64,000 nt of DNA from CAZSHX01 sp964606895 (lineage in GTDB: Bacteria; Bacteroidota; Ignavibacteria; Kapaibacteriales; UBA2268). The number at the start of each line of letters is the position of its first letter. Position 1 is the first letter of the stretch. A model generated the notes under the pieces. The model was not told the DNA's origin. It ran no database searches and saw nothing but the letters and a program-made list of their open reading frames with translations. A program made the translations under genes and the position numbers. Shown one piece after another: positions 1 to 8,098 of this stretch. Location of the stretch: the NCBI GenBank assembly GCA_964606895.1, contig CAZSHX010000006.1, positions 1 through 64,000 of the forward strand, read 5' to 3'.

Positions 1-7
1 ATTCAAA

Positions 8-73
8 GATGCAATGGATAAAATATCGTTATTTGAAATAATATCAATAGGTTAGACAAAAAGTAATTGCATC
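8..73. repeat. 66-bp element with GATGCAAT/ATTGCATC ends, copy 1
   Basis: The element begins with GATGCAAT at 8-15 and ends with the inverted complement ATTGCATC at 66-73. The core contains ATCGTTATTTGAAATAATAT. It matches the copy at 403-468 in length and over most of its sequence. A partial third copy lies upstream of gltX near 9934-9982. It resembles a short dispersed intergenic repeat or a MITE-like remnant; no target duplication was established. Confidence 0.65.
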
Positions 74-341
74 TTCTGCATAATTATTTTTGAGGATGCA
101 ATGCAAATTTGGGAAAAGAAAATTCCGATTTCGCGTAGCGAATAAATAATGGTAACAGCGAAACACCCCGAAGGATTTTTATCTCGTAGAGATTATATTA
201 TAGAACGAACTTTTGCCGTCATTTTATAATATAACCGCTAACGCAGTAAAAAAATCTTAGGTGGTGCGATGTATTATCATAATTAATTCCCTCTGGGAAA
301 CTGAAGAATCGTTCTTTGATAGTTAGTCAACCTCACCCCAA

Positions 342-363
342 CCCTCTCCATTCTTGGAGAGGG
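342..363. repeat. CCCTCTCC/GGAGAGGG intergenic hairpin
   Basis: An 8-bp perfect stem (CCCTCTCC with GGAGAGGG) surrounds a 6-base loop, preceded by CCTCACCCCAA. Sequences of this type recur as dispersed intergenic repeats in many bacterial genomes. No T-run follows, so it is not called as a terminator. Confidence 0.5.
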
Positions 364-402
364 CGATAAGAATTTGCATCTTTGCATCATTTTGCATCCA
401 AA

Positions 403-468
403 GATGCAATGGAAAAATAATCGTTATTTTAAATAATATCAATGGGTTATGCGAATAAGCATTGCATC
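403..468. repeat. 66-bp element with GATGCAAT/ATTGCATC ends, copy 2
   Basis: This copy has exactly the same length as the one at 8-73. GATGCAAT stands at 403-410 and ATTGCATC at 461-468, with the shared core AAATAATATCAAT in between. It lies about 140 bases before the saccharopine-dehydrogenase-like gene. Confidence 0.65.
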
Positions 469-606
469 TTTTTCACAAAAAAAGAAAAAATGCAATTACT
501 GAAATATTCAAATGAAGATTTAACTTCATTTCAAAATCAAATTATTTTCTTAATTTTACAGTTGTAAGAATTTCAGGAATTAATTTAAAATTTATAGGAT
601 GAAAAA

Positions 607-1731
607 ATGAAAAAAATTGTTGTTCTTGGTGCAGGTATGGTTGGTTCTGCTATGGCTTTGGATTTAGCCGCGAAATATGATGTCACTGTAGTTGACAGAG
701 ATAATACGGCATTAGCCGCACTTTCTTCAAAATCAAATATCAAAACGATTCAGTCAGACTTTACTGACTTCAAAAAAATTGGAACTATCGTCAAAAAGTT
801 CGATTTTGTTGTCGGTGCTGTTCCCGGATTTTTGGGATTTCGCATTTTGGAGACTGTCATCAAAGCAGGCAAAGACATTGTTGATATTTCTTTTTTCCCC
901 GAAGATTGTTTCCTTCTGGACGAACTCGCAAAAAAACATGAAGTTACGGCAATCATGGATTGCGGAGTGGCACCCGGAATGAGCAATCTGATTTTAGGAT
1001 TCCACGAGCAGACTATGAAAATTACGGATTTCGAGTGTCTGGTTGGGGGATTGCCATTTGTTCGTGAATTTCCTTTTCAGTACAAAGCCCCCTTTTCACC
1101 GATTGACGTTTTGGAGGAATACACCCGCCCGGCACGATACGTTGAAAACGGAGTGGAAGTAGTTAAACCGGCTCTATCTGATGCAGAGTATGTATTTTTC
1201 GAGGAAGTGGGAACTTTGGAATCTTTCAATTCCGATGGACTTCGTTCTATCGTCAAAACAGTGAAAGCTCCGAACATGAAAGAGAAAACTCTCAGGTATC
1301 CGGGTCATATCCAACTCATCCAGGCATTGAAAGCCGGCGGGTTTTTCAGTACCGAAGAAATTGAAGTTGGAGGCACAAAAATCAAGCCCCTGGACTTCAC
1401 CACCAAAATACTTTTTGACAAATGGAAACTTCAGCCGGGCGAAAATGAATTTACCATAATGAGAATCACGGTTGAAGGCACTGAAAAAGGCAAAAAGAAA
1501 AAGTATGTTTATAATTTATTTGATACTTACGACAAGGAAACAGGGATTTCTTCAATGTCCCGTACAACAGGTTACACATGCACAGCGACTGTAAATCTTA
1601 TTCTCGAAGGAAAGTTTTCTCAAAAAGGAGTTTTTCCTCCGGAATTTGTCGGCAGAGAAAGAGACTGCACGAAATATATTCTTGACTATCTGAAACAAAG
1701 AAATGTCATTTACAGAGTTACCGAAGAATGA
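607..1731 (+). CDS. Saccharopine dehydrogenase-like oxidoreductase
   Basis: This 374-residue protein opens with a Rossmann fold. The dinucleotide-binding loop GAGMVGSAMA (about residues 8-17) is followed by an acidic VVDRD strand end. Residues 1-120 look like the NADP-binding domain and 125-360 like the C-terminal catalytic domain of the saccharopine dehydrogenase / lysine 6-dehydrogenase superfamily. MDCGVAPGMSNL near residue 120 fits this family. Members act on the alpha-aminoadipate semialdehyde end of lysine metabolism or on carboxynorspermidine, so the exact substrate is not certain. The ATG at 607 follows a purine-rich AGGATGAAAAA and is the natural start. The gene stands alone, 129 bases before a radical SAM gene on the same strand. 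Family membership is solid; the reaction is inferred. Confidence 0.85.
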   Translation: MKKIVVLGAGMVGSAMALDLAAKYDVTVVDRDNTALAALSSKSNIKTIQSDFTDFKKIGTIVKKFDFVVGAVPGFLGFRILETVIKAGKDIVDISFFPEDCFLLDELAKKHEVTAIMDCGVAPGMSNLILGFHEQTMKITDFECLVGGLPFVREFPFQYKAPFSPIDVLEEYTRPARYVENGVEVVKPALSDAEYVFFEEVGTLESFNSDGLRSIVKTVKAPNMKEKTLRYPGHIQLIQALKAGGFFSTEEIEVGGTKIKPLDFTTKILFDKWKLQPGENEFTIMRITVEGTEKGKKKKYVYNLFDTYDKETGISSMSRTTGYTCTATVNLILEGKFSQKGVFPPEFVGRERDCTKYILDYLKQRNVIYRVTEE

Positions 1732-1860
1732 AGATGATTTATTCTCTCAAAGTAACTTAATTGAATTTTTTAAAAAATTGAGAGCAATTCTTTGGTAGAA
1801 AGAAAAATTATTCATAATTTTAAATTATATACATTTTGAAATAATACAAAAGCGAAATTA

Positions 1861-3084
1861 ATGACAAAAAGCAATTATTCACCGAATACATTATACAGGT
1901 TGCCATGGAACCTTGCCGATAATGCAATTTCATGGCTCGAACCGACAAGTAAGTGCAATTTGTTTTGCGATGGATGCTACCGTGAAAACAGGGATTTATC
2001 GCATAAATCCATTGATGAAATCAAGCACGAGCTGGATGTTTTCGAAAGACTTCGCAAAACCGACTCGATTTCAATTGCCGGCGGCGAGCCTTTGATGCAT
2101 CCCGATTTGCCCGAAATCGTGAGATTGGTTAGTCAAAAAGGATGGAAAGCCGTAATCAATACAAACGGTATTCTTTTGACCGAAGAATTGCTCAGGGAAC
2201 TAAAAGATGCGGGAGTCTATGGTTTCACCTTCCATGTGGACAGCGGGCAGAACAGACCGGGCTGGAAAGGCAAAAACGAAATTGAGCTGAATGAACTTCG
2301 TTTTTCACTTGCCGAAATGCTTCGCCGTGTTGGTGGGATTTCCTGCTCGTTCAATGCAACTATCTATCCCGAAACTATGCAATATATCCCTGAACTGACA
2401 AAGTGGGCTCAGGAAAATATTGACATGGTTCATGTAATGGTTTTCATTATTTACAGATTAGGTCTCTACAACAAAGATTTGGATTTTTACGCCGGCAACA
2501 AGAAACTCGAGAAGGAAGAATTGTATTGCATAACCGAAAGTGATGCCAGACGAACAGACATAACCGCTCCCGAAGTTGTTGACGAAATCAGAAAAGTATA
2601 TCCCGATTTTATGCCATGTGCATTCCTGAATGGAACTGCCGATTCTGATACTTACAAATGGCTTTTGACGGGAAGATTGGGAAACAAGCATGAAATTTTC
2701 GGTTATATCGGACCAAAGTTTATGGAAATCGTACAAACTTTGAAGCACTTATTCACAGGAAGTTATCTTGCTTATTCCAAGCCATGGTCCCAAAAAGCAG
2801 GTTTGTCGTATATTGCTCTTGCTCCTTTCGACAAAGGAATAAGAGAAATCGCAAAAAATTATTTCAAATCATTCAATTTGAACCCTAAAGCTTTTTTCTC
2901 CAAGATTCACTATCAGTCAGTTATGATAATTCAGCCGATTGATTTTCTTGAAAACGGAGAAACAAACATGTGCGACGGTTGCCCGGACATTACAGTATGG
3001 AACGATAAACTTGTTTGGTCCTGCCGGCTTGAAGAGCAGTATAAATGGGGATTGAACGTTCGATGTGTACCGAAACATCAATAA
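1861..3084 (+). CDS. Radical SAM protein with extra C-terminal cysteines
   Basis: This 407-residue protein carries the radical SAM cluster motif CNLFCDGC (Cys32, Cys36, Cys39), which binds a 4Fe-4S cluster and S-adenosylmethionine. The SAM-contacting GGEP lies at about residues 74-77. Near the C-terminus a second cysteine group (MCDGCP and then SC) suggests an auxiliary cluster of SPASM or twitch type. Such proteins modify peptides, build cofactors or initiate radical chemistry; the sequence does not show which. No small precursor peptide gene is visible beside it. The ATG at 1861 has no clear ribosome binding site, as is common in this group. The gene lies between the saccharopine-dehydrogenase-like gene and a MarR regulator on the same strand, with gaps of about 100-130 bases, so co-transcription is possible but unproven. 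Confidence 0.85.
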   Translation: MTKSNYSPNTLYRLPWNLADNAISWLEPTSKCNLFCDGCYRENRDLSHKSIDEIKHELDVFERLRKTDSISIAGGEPLMHPDLPEIVRLVSQKGWKAVINTNGILLTEELLRELKDAGVYGFTFHVDSGQNRPGWKGKNEIELNELRFSLAEMLRRVGGISCSFNATIYPETMQYIPELTKWAQENIDMVHVMVFIIYRLGLYNKDLDFYAGNKKLEKEELYCITESDARRTDITAPEVVDEIRKVYPDFMPCAFLNGTADSDTYKWLLTGRLGNKHEIFGYIGPKFMEIVQTLKHLFTGSYLAYSKPWSQKAGLSYIALAPFDKGIREIAKNYFKSFNLNPKAFFSKIHYQSVMIIQPIDFLENGETNMCDGCPDITVWNDKLVWSCRLEEQYKWGLNVRCVPKHQ

Positions 3085-3184
3085 GTTAATCATCGCAAAA
3101 AAAAATATTTAGCTATGATTAAAATATTCTTTTTAAAGTAACGTATTTAGTACAAATGTTTTTACATTAATTACAAAGGATAAT

Positions 3185-3625
3185 ATGAAGATTGAAGAAG
3201 AAATCCAGCAGGAGAAATTCAAGAACGAATACCACAAATTGTTGGTAAACATTTTCTTTACGAGCAACTGGCTTTATGCCCTGAATATGAGATTCCTGAG
3301 AAAATTTGATTTATCTCCGGAACAGTACAACATTCTACGCATTCTACGCGGGCAATACCCTAACGTTTCAACCATCTTTAACCTGATTGACAGGATGCTT
3401 GACAAAATGTCCAACGCATCAAGATTGGTTGACAAATTGGTTATCAAAGGTTTGGTTGACAGAAAATTATGTTTGGAAGACCGCAGAAGAGTGGACGTAT
3501 TAATCACACAAAAGGGATTAGATCTTTTGAAACAAATTGACGATGAAAATTTCGAATTTGTTCTGGACCAAATTTCCGAAAAAGATGCCTCTCAGCTTAA
3601 CAAGTTACTTGATAAATTGAGATAA
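3185..3625 (+). CDS. MarR-family transcriptional regulator
   Basis: This 146-residue protein has the MarR winged-helix layout. An N-terminal dimerisation helix is followed by LSPEQYNILRIL, a helix-turn-helix around MSNASRLVDKLVIKGLV (about residues 77-93), then the wing motif LEDRRRVDVLIT, where Asp-Arg-Arg matches the conserved DxRxx wing. A C-terminal helix completes the dimer interface. MarR proteins bind palindromic operators and usually repress adjacent genes until a small ligand binds; the ligand here is unknown. The ATG at 3185 follows AAAGGATAAT, a fair Shine-Dalgarno. A hairpin terminator follows directly. It may control the upstream radical SAM or dehydrogenase genes, but no operator was identified. 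Confidence 0.85.
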   Translation: MKIEEEIQQEKFKNEYHKLLVNIFFTSNWLYALNMRFLRKFDLSPEQYNILRILRGQYPNVSTIFNLIDRMLDKMSNASRLVDKLVIKGLVDRKLCLEDRRRVDVLITQKGLDLLKQIDDENFEFVLDQISEKDASQLNKLLDKLR

Positions 3626-3649
3626 TTTTTCGTGGGAATATAATTTCAA

Positions 3650-3692
3650 ACGGGCTGTTTCCGAAATCTTTGGAGACAGCCTGTTTTTTATC
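3650..3692 (+). terminator. Rho-independent terminator after the MarR gene
   Basis: GGCTGTTTCC pairs with GGAGACAGCC (one bulge) around a short loop, then a run of T. It sits 25-65 bases after the MarR stop codon. Confidence 0.7.
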
Positions 3693-3942
3693 CTTTTTTC
3701 TTATACCATTTTCTGCTTGAATTCGCGATTATTGAAATCACCAACGGCAATATATACTTGAGAGAATAGGATGTAGATTGCGAGCCTTTAAACATTTGAA
3801 GTGCAACAAAGGAATCATTTACAAATTGCAATAAAAAAAAGAAATAAATATAAAAGATAAACAAAAAAGAAAAATTGTTTTTTTCCAAAGGATTATTATT
3901 CTTAAAATTAAGAAAATCAAGAATATTTCTAATTGATTCCAT
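3688..3942 (-). CDS. Small hydrophobic protein, unknown
   Basis: This 84-residue reading frame has two hydrophobic stretches, about residues 24-45 and 60-72, and a basic end (WYKKKG). I do not recognise it. It starts with ATG eight bases after the stop of the secreted-protein gene at 3951-4442, behind AAAGGCAAGC, so it could be the second gene of a two-gene operon. Its 3' end runs into the terminator shared with the MarR gene. The sequence is biased toward Phe, Ile and Asn, as AT-rich non-coding DNA would also be, so it may be spurious. Confidence 0.35.
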   Translation of the reverse strand: MESIRNILDFLNFKNNNPLEKNNFSFLFIFYIYFFFLLQFVNDSFVALQMFKGSQSTSYSLKYILPLVISIIANSSRKWYKKKG

Positions 3943-3950
3943 GCTTGCCT

Positions 3951-4442
3951 TTACTTAATAAATTGGAGAAAATTAACAGGCACTGAATTCGAAAACGTAA
4001 TAACTGCATATAAACCATGATTCAAACCCGAAATATCAACAGGTACCGGAACGTTGATTTCTGTAATATGGATATCTTCTGAAACCCATTCACCGGTCTG
4101 AACATTTATAATTCTGTATTTGCACACTCCGGTAACTTCCAAATTTAGAGTTTTTGAATTGAAGGATTGAATCCAGGACCTAAAAGTAGAATCAGATTGA
4201 ATCCCGGTTTGTGAAGTAATTATAAAATTCTTTGCCCACGGATTACCGGCACAATCAATACCCGACATTGATACAATATGACCTTGGAGGTCACTTACAG
4301 TTGTTGTTGTCCAACTTTCTGATTTACTCAAATCACTGCAGGCACCTGTGATTGTCGAAGTTGTATAATTATAAGCATAACCAAGATTACTAAAAAGCAC
4401 GAAGAATAAAATCAGGGATATTTTCGAAAATAAAGCTCTCAC
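3951..4442 (-). CDS. Small secreted protein with T9SS-like end
   Basis: The open frame extends to 4520, but the best start is the GTG at 4442: it follows GGAGG by four bases and creates a clean signal peptide (VRALFSKISLILFFVLFSN, cleavage near GYA). The mature part is about 140 residues with three cysteines (GACSDL, GIDCAG, GVCKYR). The final ~30 residues (VDISGLNHGLYAVI ... FLQFIK) resemble the last strands of a T9SS type A sorting domain, so it may be exported to the surface. The rest matches no family I know. It points away from the tryptophanase remnant that begins about 50 bases upstream of it. Confidence 0.55.
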   Translation of the reverse strand: MRALFSKISLILFFVLFSNLGYAYNYTTSTITGACSDLSKSESWTTTTVSDLQGHIVSMSGIDCAGNPWAKNFIITSQTGIQSDSTFRSWIQSFNSKTLNLEVTGVCKYRIINVQTGEWVSEDIHITEINVPVPVDISGLNHGLYAVITFSNSVPVNFLQFIK

Positions 4443-4492
4443 CAAACCTCCATGGAAAAAAAGAATGCAAGTTAACAAAAAATCAAAGAACT

Positions 4493-4829
4493 GCCAAGAG
4501 ATTTGCCCCGCATATCGCACCCGAATTTTTCCCGGAATAAGTTATTGCCTCTGATGTTGACAAAGTCGACGGAATTCACAGAACTGAAATTGGCTCGGTT
4601 ATGTTTGCCAAAACCAACGCAAATAGTATGCACATTGCTCCTCTTATGGAACTTGTCCGATTAGCTATTCCAAGAAGAGTTTACACAAGAACTCAAATTG
4701 ACTTACACAATCAAAGCAATCACCGAAGTATATAACAACAAGAAAAACCTACCCTGCATAACAATCATTTACGAGCCGCCAATGCATCGCCATTTCACAT
4801 ACAAATTTGATTTGATAAAGAAAACTTGA
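4493..4829 (+). pseudogene. tnaA: Decayed tryptophanase (TnaA) C-terminus
   Basis: No intact frame exists here, but conceptual translation gives the last ~110 residues of a tryptophanase / tyrosine phenol-lyase family protein. Recognisable pieces are KRFAPHIAPEFFP (family: ..PHI....FP), then GIHRTEIGS, ELVRLAIPRRVYTRTQID, and IIYEPPMHRHFTYKFD before TGA at 4827-4829. Two lesions are visible. An in-frame TAA at 4538-4540 stands where the family usually has Gln or His after FP(A/G). A one-base insertion near T4703 shifts the frame inside Asp-Tyr-Thr; removing it restores the downstream match. The N-terminal ~350 residues, including the PLP lysine, are gone. It was presumably an indole- or phenol-forming PLP lyase. 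The minus-strand gene ending at 4442 now abuts it. Confidence 0.8.
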
Positions 4830-4846
4830 TTTAATGACTCACAAAG

Positions 4847-4882
4847 AAAGACTGTTCTGATAAAGGGCGGTCTTTATTTTTA
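4847..4882 (+). terminator. Terminator left behind the tryptophanase remnant
   Basis: AAGACTG pairs with CGGTCTT (one G-U pair) around a loop of about 14 bases, followed by TATTTTTA. It lies 18 bases after the pseudogene stop, where the original gene would have ended. Confidence 0.55.
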
Positions 4883-4883
4883 G

Positions 4884-5033
4884 TCTGAATCACGGATTAA
4901 ACGGATTTTGGGATTAAGAGGATTTAAGAAATAGTGGTCACTCAAGATGATTGATCTACCGAATGAAGGACAAGCATCACTGCTTGTCTTTAATTTAATG
5001 CCAAACTCAAGGGTCAAGCATCCCGGCTTGTCT
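4884..5033. repeat. Dispersed ~120-bp intergenic repeat, copy A
   Basis: This stretch runs CTGAATCACGGATTAA ... AAGAGGATTTAAGA ... CAAGATGATTGATCTACC ... GACAAGCATCACTGCTTGTC. It matches 7879-8000 in order and spacing. GACAAGCA/TGCTTGTC forms a hairpin, and a degenerate second hairpin unit (TCAAGCATCCCGGCTTGTC) follows. It occupies the gap after the tryptophanase remnant and contains no gene. The rest of the gap (5034-5156) is AT-rich and must carry the promoter of the next gene. Confidence 0.65.
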
Positions 5034-5168
5034 GATTTAGAAGATATATCTAATAAATTCAACTTTATATACTTGAAGAATTGTTTTTTCTTGTTTGCAT
5101 TTGAATCATAATTTCGTAAGTTACAATACTTTCGATGATAACTTTAAATATATTTATTGGAATCGGAT

Positions 5169-6437
5169 ATGAAATTCAAATTGTTTTTTTGGACATCCGT
5201 TGGTTTTCTATTGCTTCTTTTCGGGAAGAATGTGTTAGCTGATGATGATATTCTTTGGCACAACGAATATGGGGGTGATAAAGTATTTTTTAATTCAACC
5301 GGCACAAGATTGGCAATTTCAATCCTGCAAAGTTATCCATCGTTAGTTGATCCAGCTACCGGATTGCTACTAAAAACATTCGATATGATATATGGTTCTT
5401 CAAGTCAAAAATTTTCTCATAATGGAAATATTTTTGCTTCTTCTTCTTCAAAAGGGATATATTTTATTGATGCAAAAACACTTGATACGATTAGAATAAG
5501 TAAAGTTCAAAGTACATTTTTTGATTTTACTAATGACGATGATTATTTCATTACTGCAAACTTAAGCGTCGCAGGAATTTTTATTAATAAATATGATATT
5601 AAGACTGATTCTTTAATATCAAGCTTTAAATTTCTTTTCACACCCAATAAATATGATATATCAATGAATGATTTCGCAGTTTCTCCAATTGGAAACAACA
5701 TCGCATTTAGTGGAACAGAACTATATAGTGCACACTTATATGGTCAATTTAATAAAATTATTGATTTGGACAGCAAAAAAATTATAGGTGATTTTTCAGA
5801 CCCATATTCAATTAACTCACTGCCATTTTTTAAATATTCAAGAAACGGCATTCTTGCTGCAATTGATAGCGATAAAGTTAATTTTTATGATGGGAATTCT
5901 AAAATTATCAAAACCCTGAAAGATAGTAATTACATTTTTAATGATTTTTGTTTAAATGAAGATGAAAATGAAATAATTACGTGCAGTTATTCCAGAGGAA
6001 TAAAAATTTGGGATTACAATACTTTACAATTAAAAAAGTGGTACAACAATCCGACATTAAAATATTCAATCACTAAAGTTGCATTTGACAATTCAAAAAA
6101 AATTTTAATTGCTCAATCTGATGGACTTTATGCTTTTGATTATTCAAAAATAGTTTCAGTCAATGATAATGGAAGTATTCAGCCTGTAATTAACATCGTT
6201 CCTAATCCTACTGTAAATCAAGTGACTATTAACATTCAAAATGAAAATATTATGAATATTAATCTGATTATTTCGGATTTGACAGGCAAAAGTATTATTT
6301 CGAAGGATTATTTGAATATTAATTCTAATGTTTTCAATACCTCTTTCAATACCTCAAACTTGCCGAGTGGAACTTTGTTTTTTAATTTGACAATTGACGG
6401 CAAACTATTTACAAAACAAGTTATAATAATTAAGTGA
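5169..6437 (+). CDS. Secreted beta-propeller-like protein with T9SS sorting domain
   Basis: The frame is open from a TTG at 5157, but the ATG at 5169 gives the natural signal peptide (KFKLFFWTSVGFLLLLFGKN, cleavage near VLADD). Residues 25-335 are repeated blades of WD40/YVTN type, with phrases such as FSHNGNIFASSSSKGIYFIDA and IKIWDYNTLQLKKW, typical of a quinoprotein-like propeller. The last ~80 residues (VVPNPTVNQ-like start, LIISDLTGKSI, NTSNLPSGTLFFNL, TKQVIIIK) form a T9SS type A sorting domain, so the protein should cross the outer membrane and be attached or released. No catalytic residues are seen; a binding or scaffold role is likely. The next cargo gene starts eight bases downstream, so the two probably form an operon. 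Confidence 0.8.
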   Translation: MKFKLFFWTSVGFLLLLFGKNVLADDDILWHNEYGGDKVFFNSTGTRLAISILQSYPSLVDPATGLLLKTFDMIYGSSSQKFSHNGNIFASSSSKGIYFIDAKTLDTIRISKVQSTFFDFTNDDDYFITANLSVAGIFINKYDIKTDSLISSFKFLFTPNKYDISMNDFAVSPIGNNIAFSGTELYSAHLYGQFNKIIDLDSKKIIGDFSDPYSINSLPFFKYSRNGILAAIDSDKVNFYDGNSKIIKTLKDSNYIFNDFCLNEDENEIITCSYSRGIKIWDYNTLQLKKWYNNPTLKYSITKVAFDNSKKILIAQSDGLYAFDYSKIVSVNDNGSIQPVINIVPNPTVNQVTINIQNENIMNINLIISDLTGKSIISKDYLNINSNVFNTSFNTSNLPSGTLFFNLTIDGKLFTKQVIIIK

Positions 6438-6445
6438 GGTAAAAA

Positions 6446-7867
6446 ATGAAAAAAATATCAATTATTTTGACATTCCTTACTTTCCCGTTCCTGACCATTA
6501 ATGCTCTTGCAGGGTGGGAACCTGACCGAAAGCTTTCCACTTCGGAATCTTCCGCTTGGACAAATGAAAATATGGGGCAGTGCATGGCTGTCAGCGGGGA
6601 TACTATCCATGTAGTTTGGTGCGATACTATTCAGGGAAGCGGTATCTACTATAAACACTCAACCGACCGTGGAATTATATGGGGAGCCGATACCCGCCTT
6701 ACAAATTCGCCGGACATTGCCGACTTTCAGTCCATTGCAGTTTCCGGTTCGACTGTGCATGTAGCTTACCGCGATGGACAGAAAATTTCATATTACAAAC
6801 GTTCGCTCGACGGCGGCTCCACATGGCAGGAAGCTGTTCCTTTGGGCAATTACTATTGGTGGCCCTCGATTGCTTCAGCCGGTAACTACGTTTACGTAGC
6901 ACTGAACAGCAATGAAACCGGCAATTCCGAAGTTTGGTTCCGGCGTTCAACCGATAATGGAACCACTTGGGATTCAGTCGTAAGAATATCGAATGCCCTT
7001 CTCCGTTCCGAAGACCCGACAATTTCCGCATGGGATAAATATGTCTATTTGGCTTGGAACGACAACCGCACGGGGAAGATGGAGATTTTCCACCGTCGTT
7101 CGTCGGATTACGGCGTTACGTGGGGAGACGAAACAAAGATGTCCAATTCAGCGAGCGAGGGCGGTTTCACTTATGCCCCTATGATTTCTGCGTCGCCGTC
7201 AAATGTTGATTTGGTTTGGTCAGGCGGGACAGGAATTATGCACAAAAACTCTTCCGACAATGGAGAGACTTGGGGTGTCTATGATTCCCTTGTTTTGAAT
7301 TCAAAAACCTTGTATGCATCAATAAAACGAAATGGGAAGAACGTTCATCTTGTCTGCTTCGGAACAACAAACGGCTTGTTTTATCAATACTCTCCAAACG
7401 GAGGCACGACTTGGGACAAAGATACTTGTTTGGTAAGCCCGTCATCCAAACCTACAGGTCCTTTTGTCGGAATAACCGGTTCTGTGGTTCATGTTATCTG
7501 GTCCGATTTGCGGGACGGACACAAAGCGATTTATTACAAAAGGAATCCTACCGGAAATATCCTGCCGACAGAAGTTAATTCAGATAATTCCAACGGTCAA
7601 AATCCAATCTGCAATTTCTCGATTTTTCAAAATCCTGCAAACCAAAATACCGAAATCGAATTTGAGCTTGCAAAAGACGGAAATGTAACGATTAGTTTAT
7701 TCGATTTGCAGGGTCATGAAATTTCAACATTGCTAAAAGAATTCATCTATGCCGGAGCATTAAAAAGAATATCACTCGCAACATCAAATCTTGAACCCGG
7801 ATTATATCTTTGCCGGATTTCAGCAGATGGATTTGAGGTAACGAAGAAATTGATTTTGGGGAGATAA
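6446..7867 (+). CDS. Secreted Asp-box (BNR) propeller protein with T9SS domain
   Basis: This 473-residue protein has a signal peptide (MKKISIILTFLTFPFLTINALA). Six Asp-boxes of sialidase type follow: STDRGIIWG, SLDGGSTWQ, STDNGTTWD, SSDYGVTWG, SSDNGETWG and SPNGGTTWD. They are spaced about 45-65 residues apart, as in a six-bladed propeller. Trp-rich strands such as VVWCD, LAWND and VIWSD lie between them. The sialidase arginine triad is not evident, so it is more likely a carbohydrate-binding or structural propeller than an active sialidase. A T9SS type A domain (FQNPANQNTEIEFEL ... LEPGLYLCRI ... KKLILGR) ends the protein. GAGGT lies seven bases before the ATG. The upstream cargo gene ends eight bases earlier. 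GC content is visibly higher than in that neighbour. Confidence 0.85.
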   Translation: MKKISIILTFLTFPFLTINALAGWEPDRKLSTSESSAWTNENMGQCMAVSGDTIHVVWCDTIQGSGIYYKHSTDRGIIWGADTRLTNSPDIADFQSIAVSGSTVHVAYRDGQKISYYKRSLDGGSTWQEAVPLGNYYWWPSIASAGNYVYVALNSNETGNSEVWFRRSTDNGTTWDSVVRISNALLRSEDPTISAWDKYVYLAWNDNRTGKMEIFHRRSSDYGVTWGDETKMSNSASEGGFTYAPMISASPSNVDLVWSGGTGIMHKNSSDNGETWGVYDSLVLNSKTLYASIKRNGKNVHLVCFGTTNGLFYQYSPNGGTTWDKDTCLVSPSSKPTGPFVGITGSVVHVIWSDLRDGHKAIYYKRNPTGNILPTEVNSDNSNGQNPICNFSIFQNPANQNTEIEFELAKDGNVTISLFDLQGHEISTLLKEFIYAGALKRISLATSNLEPGLYLCRISADGFEVTKKLILGR

Positions 7868-7878
7868 GAAGAGCAATT

Positions 7879-8000
7879 CTGAATCGCAGATTCAACTGAT
7901 TCAAGGATAAAGAGGATTTAAGATATGATAGTCAATCAAGATGATTGACCTACCTGAAGAAAGTAGGACAAGCATCCCTGCTTGTCGGGTTTAGGAAATA
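7879..8000. repeat. Dispersed ~120-bp intergenic repeat, copy B
   Basis: The shared order of blocks with 4884-5033 is CTGAATC(A/G)C(A/G)GATT, then AAGAGGATTTAAGA, then TCAAGATGATTGA(C/T)CTACC, then GACAAGCATC.CTGCTTGTC. The hairpin GACAAGCA/TGCTTGTC spans 7966-7986. It lies between two convergent genes and may also act as a transcript end. Confidence 0.65.
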
Positions 8001-8098
8001 ATATTTAAAAACGCAACATGAAATCAATCCTAAAAATTCGAGATTCAGCCACAAAATTTAAAAATTGCATTTTAATCAATTCCAAAACCTTTTATTTC

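Larger units (their letters stand above)
1..606. other. Repeat-rich non-coding leader region
   Basis: I see no credible gene in these 606 bases. The stretch holds two copies of a 66-bp element (8-73 and 403-468), a CCCTCTCC/GGAGAGGG hairpin (342-363) and a 10-bp inverted repeat, TTATATTATA at 193-202 with its complement at 225-234. The rest is AT-rich. The promoter of the gene starting at 607 must lie in its last part, but I could not assign boxes. Confidence 0.7.

Noticed and set aside
6679..7688. Several long frames on both strands inside the Asp-box gene
   Set aside because: They arise from the higher GC content there; only the 6446-7867 frame has a signal peptide and domains.
6446..7867. 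Calling the Asp-box protein an active sialidase
   Set aside because: The Asp-boxes are clear, but the arginine triad and the catalytic Tyr/Glu pair could not be identified.
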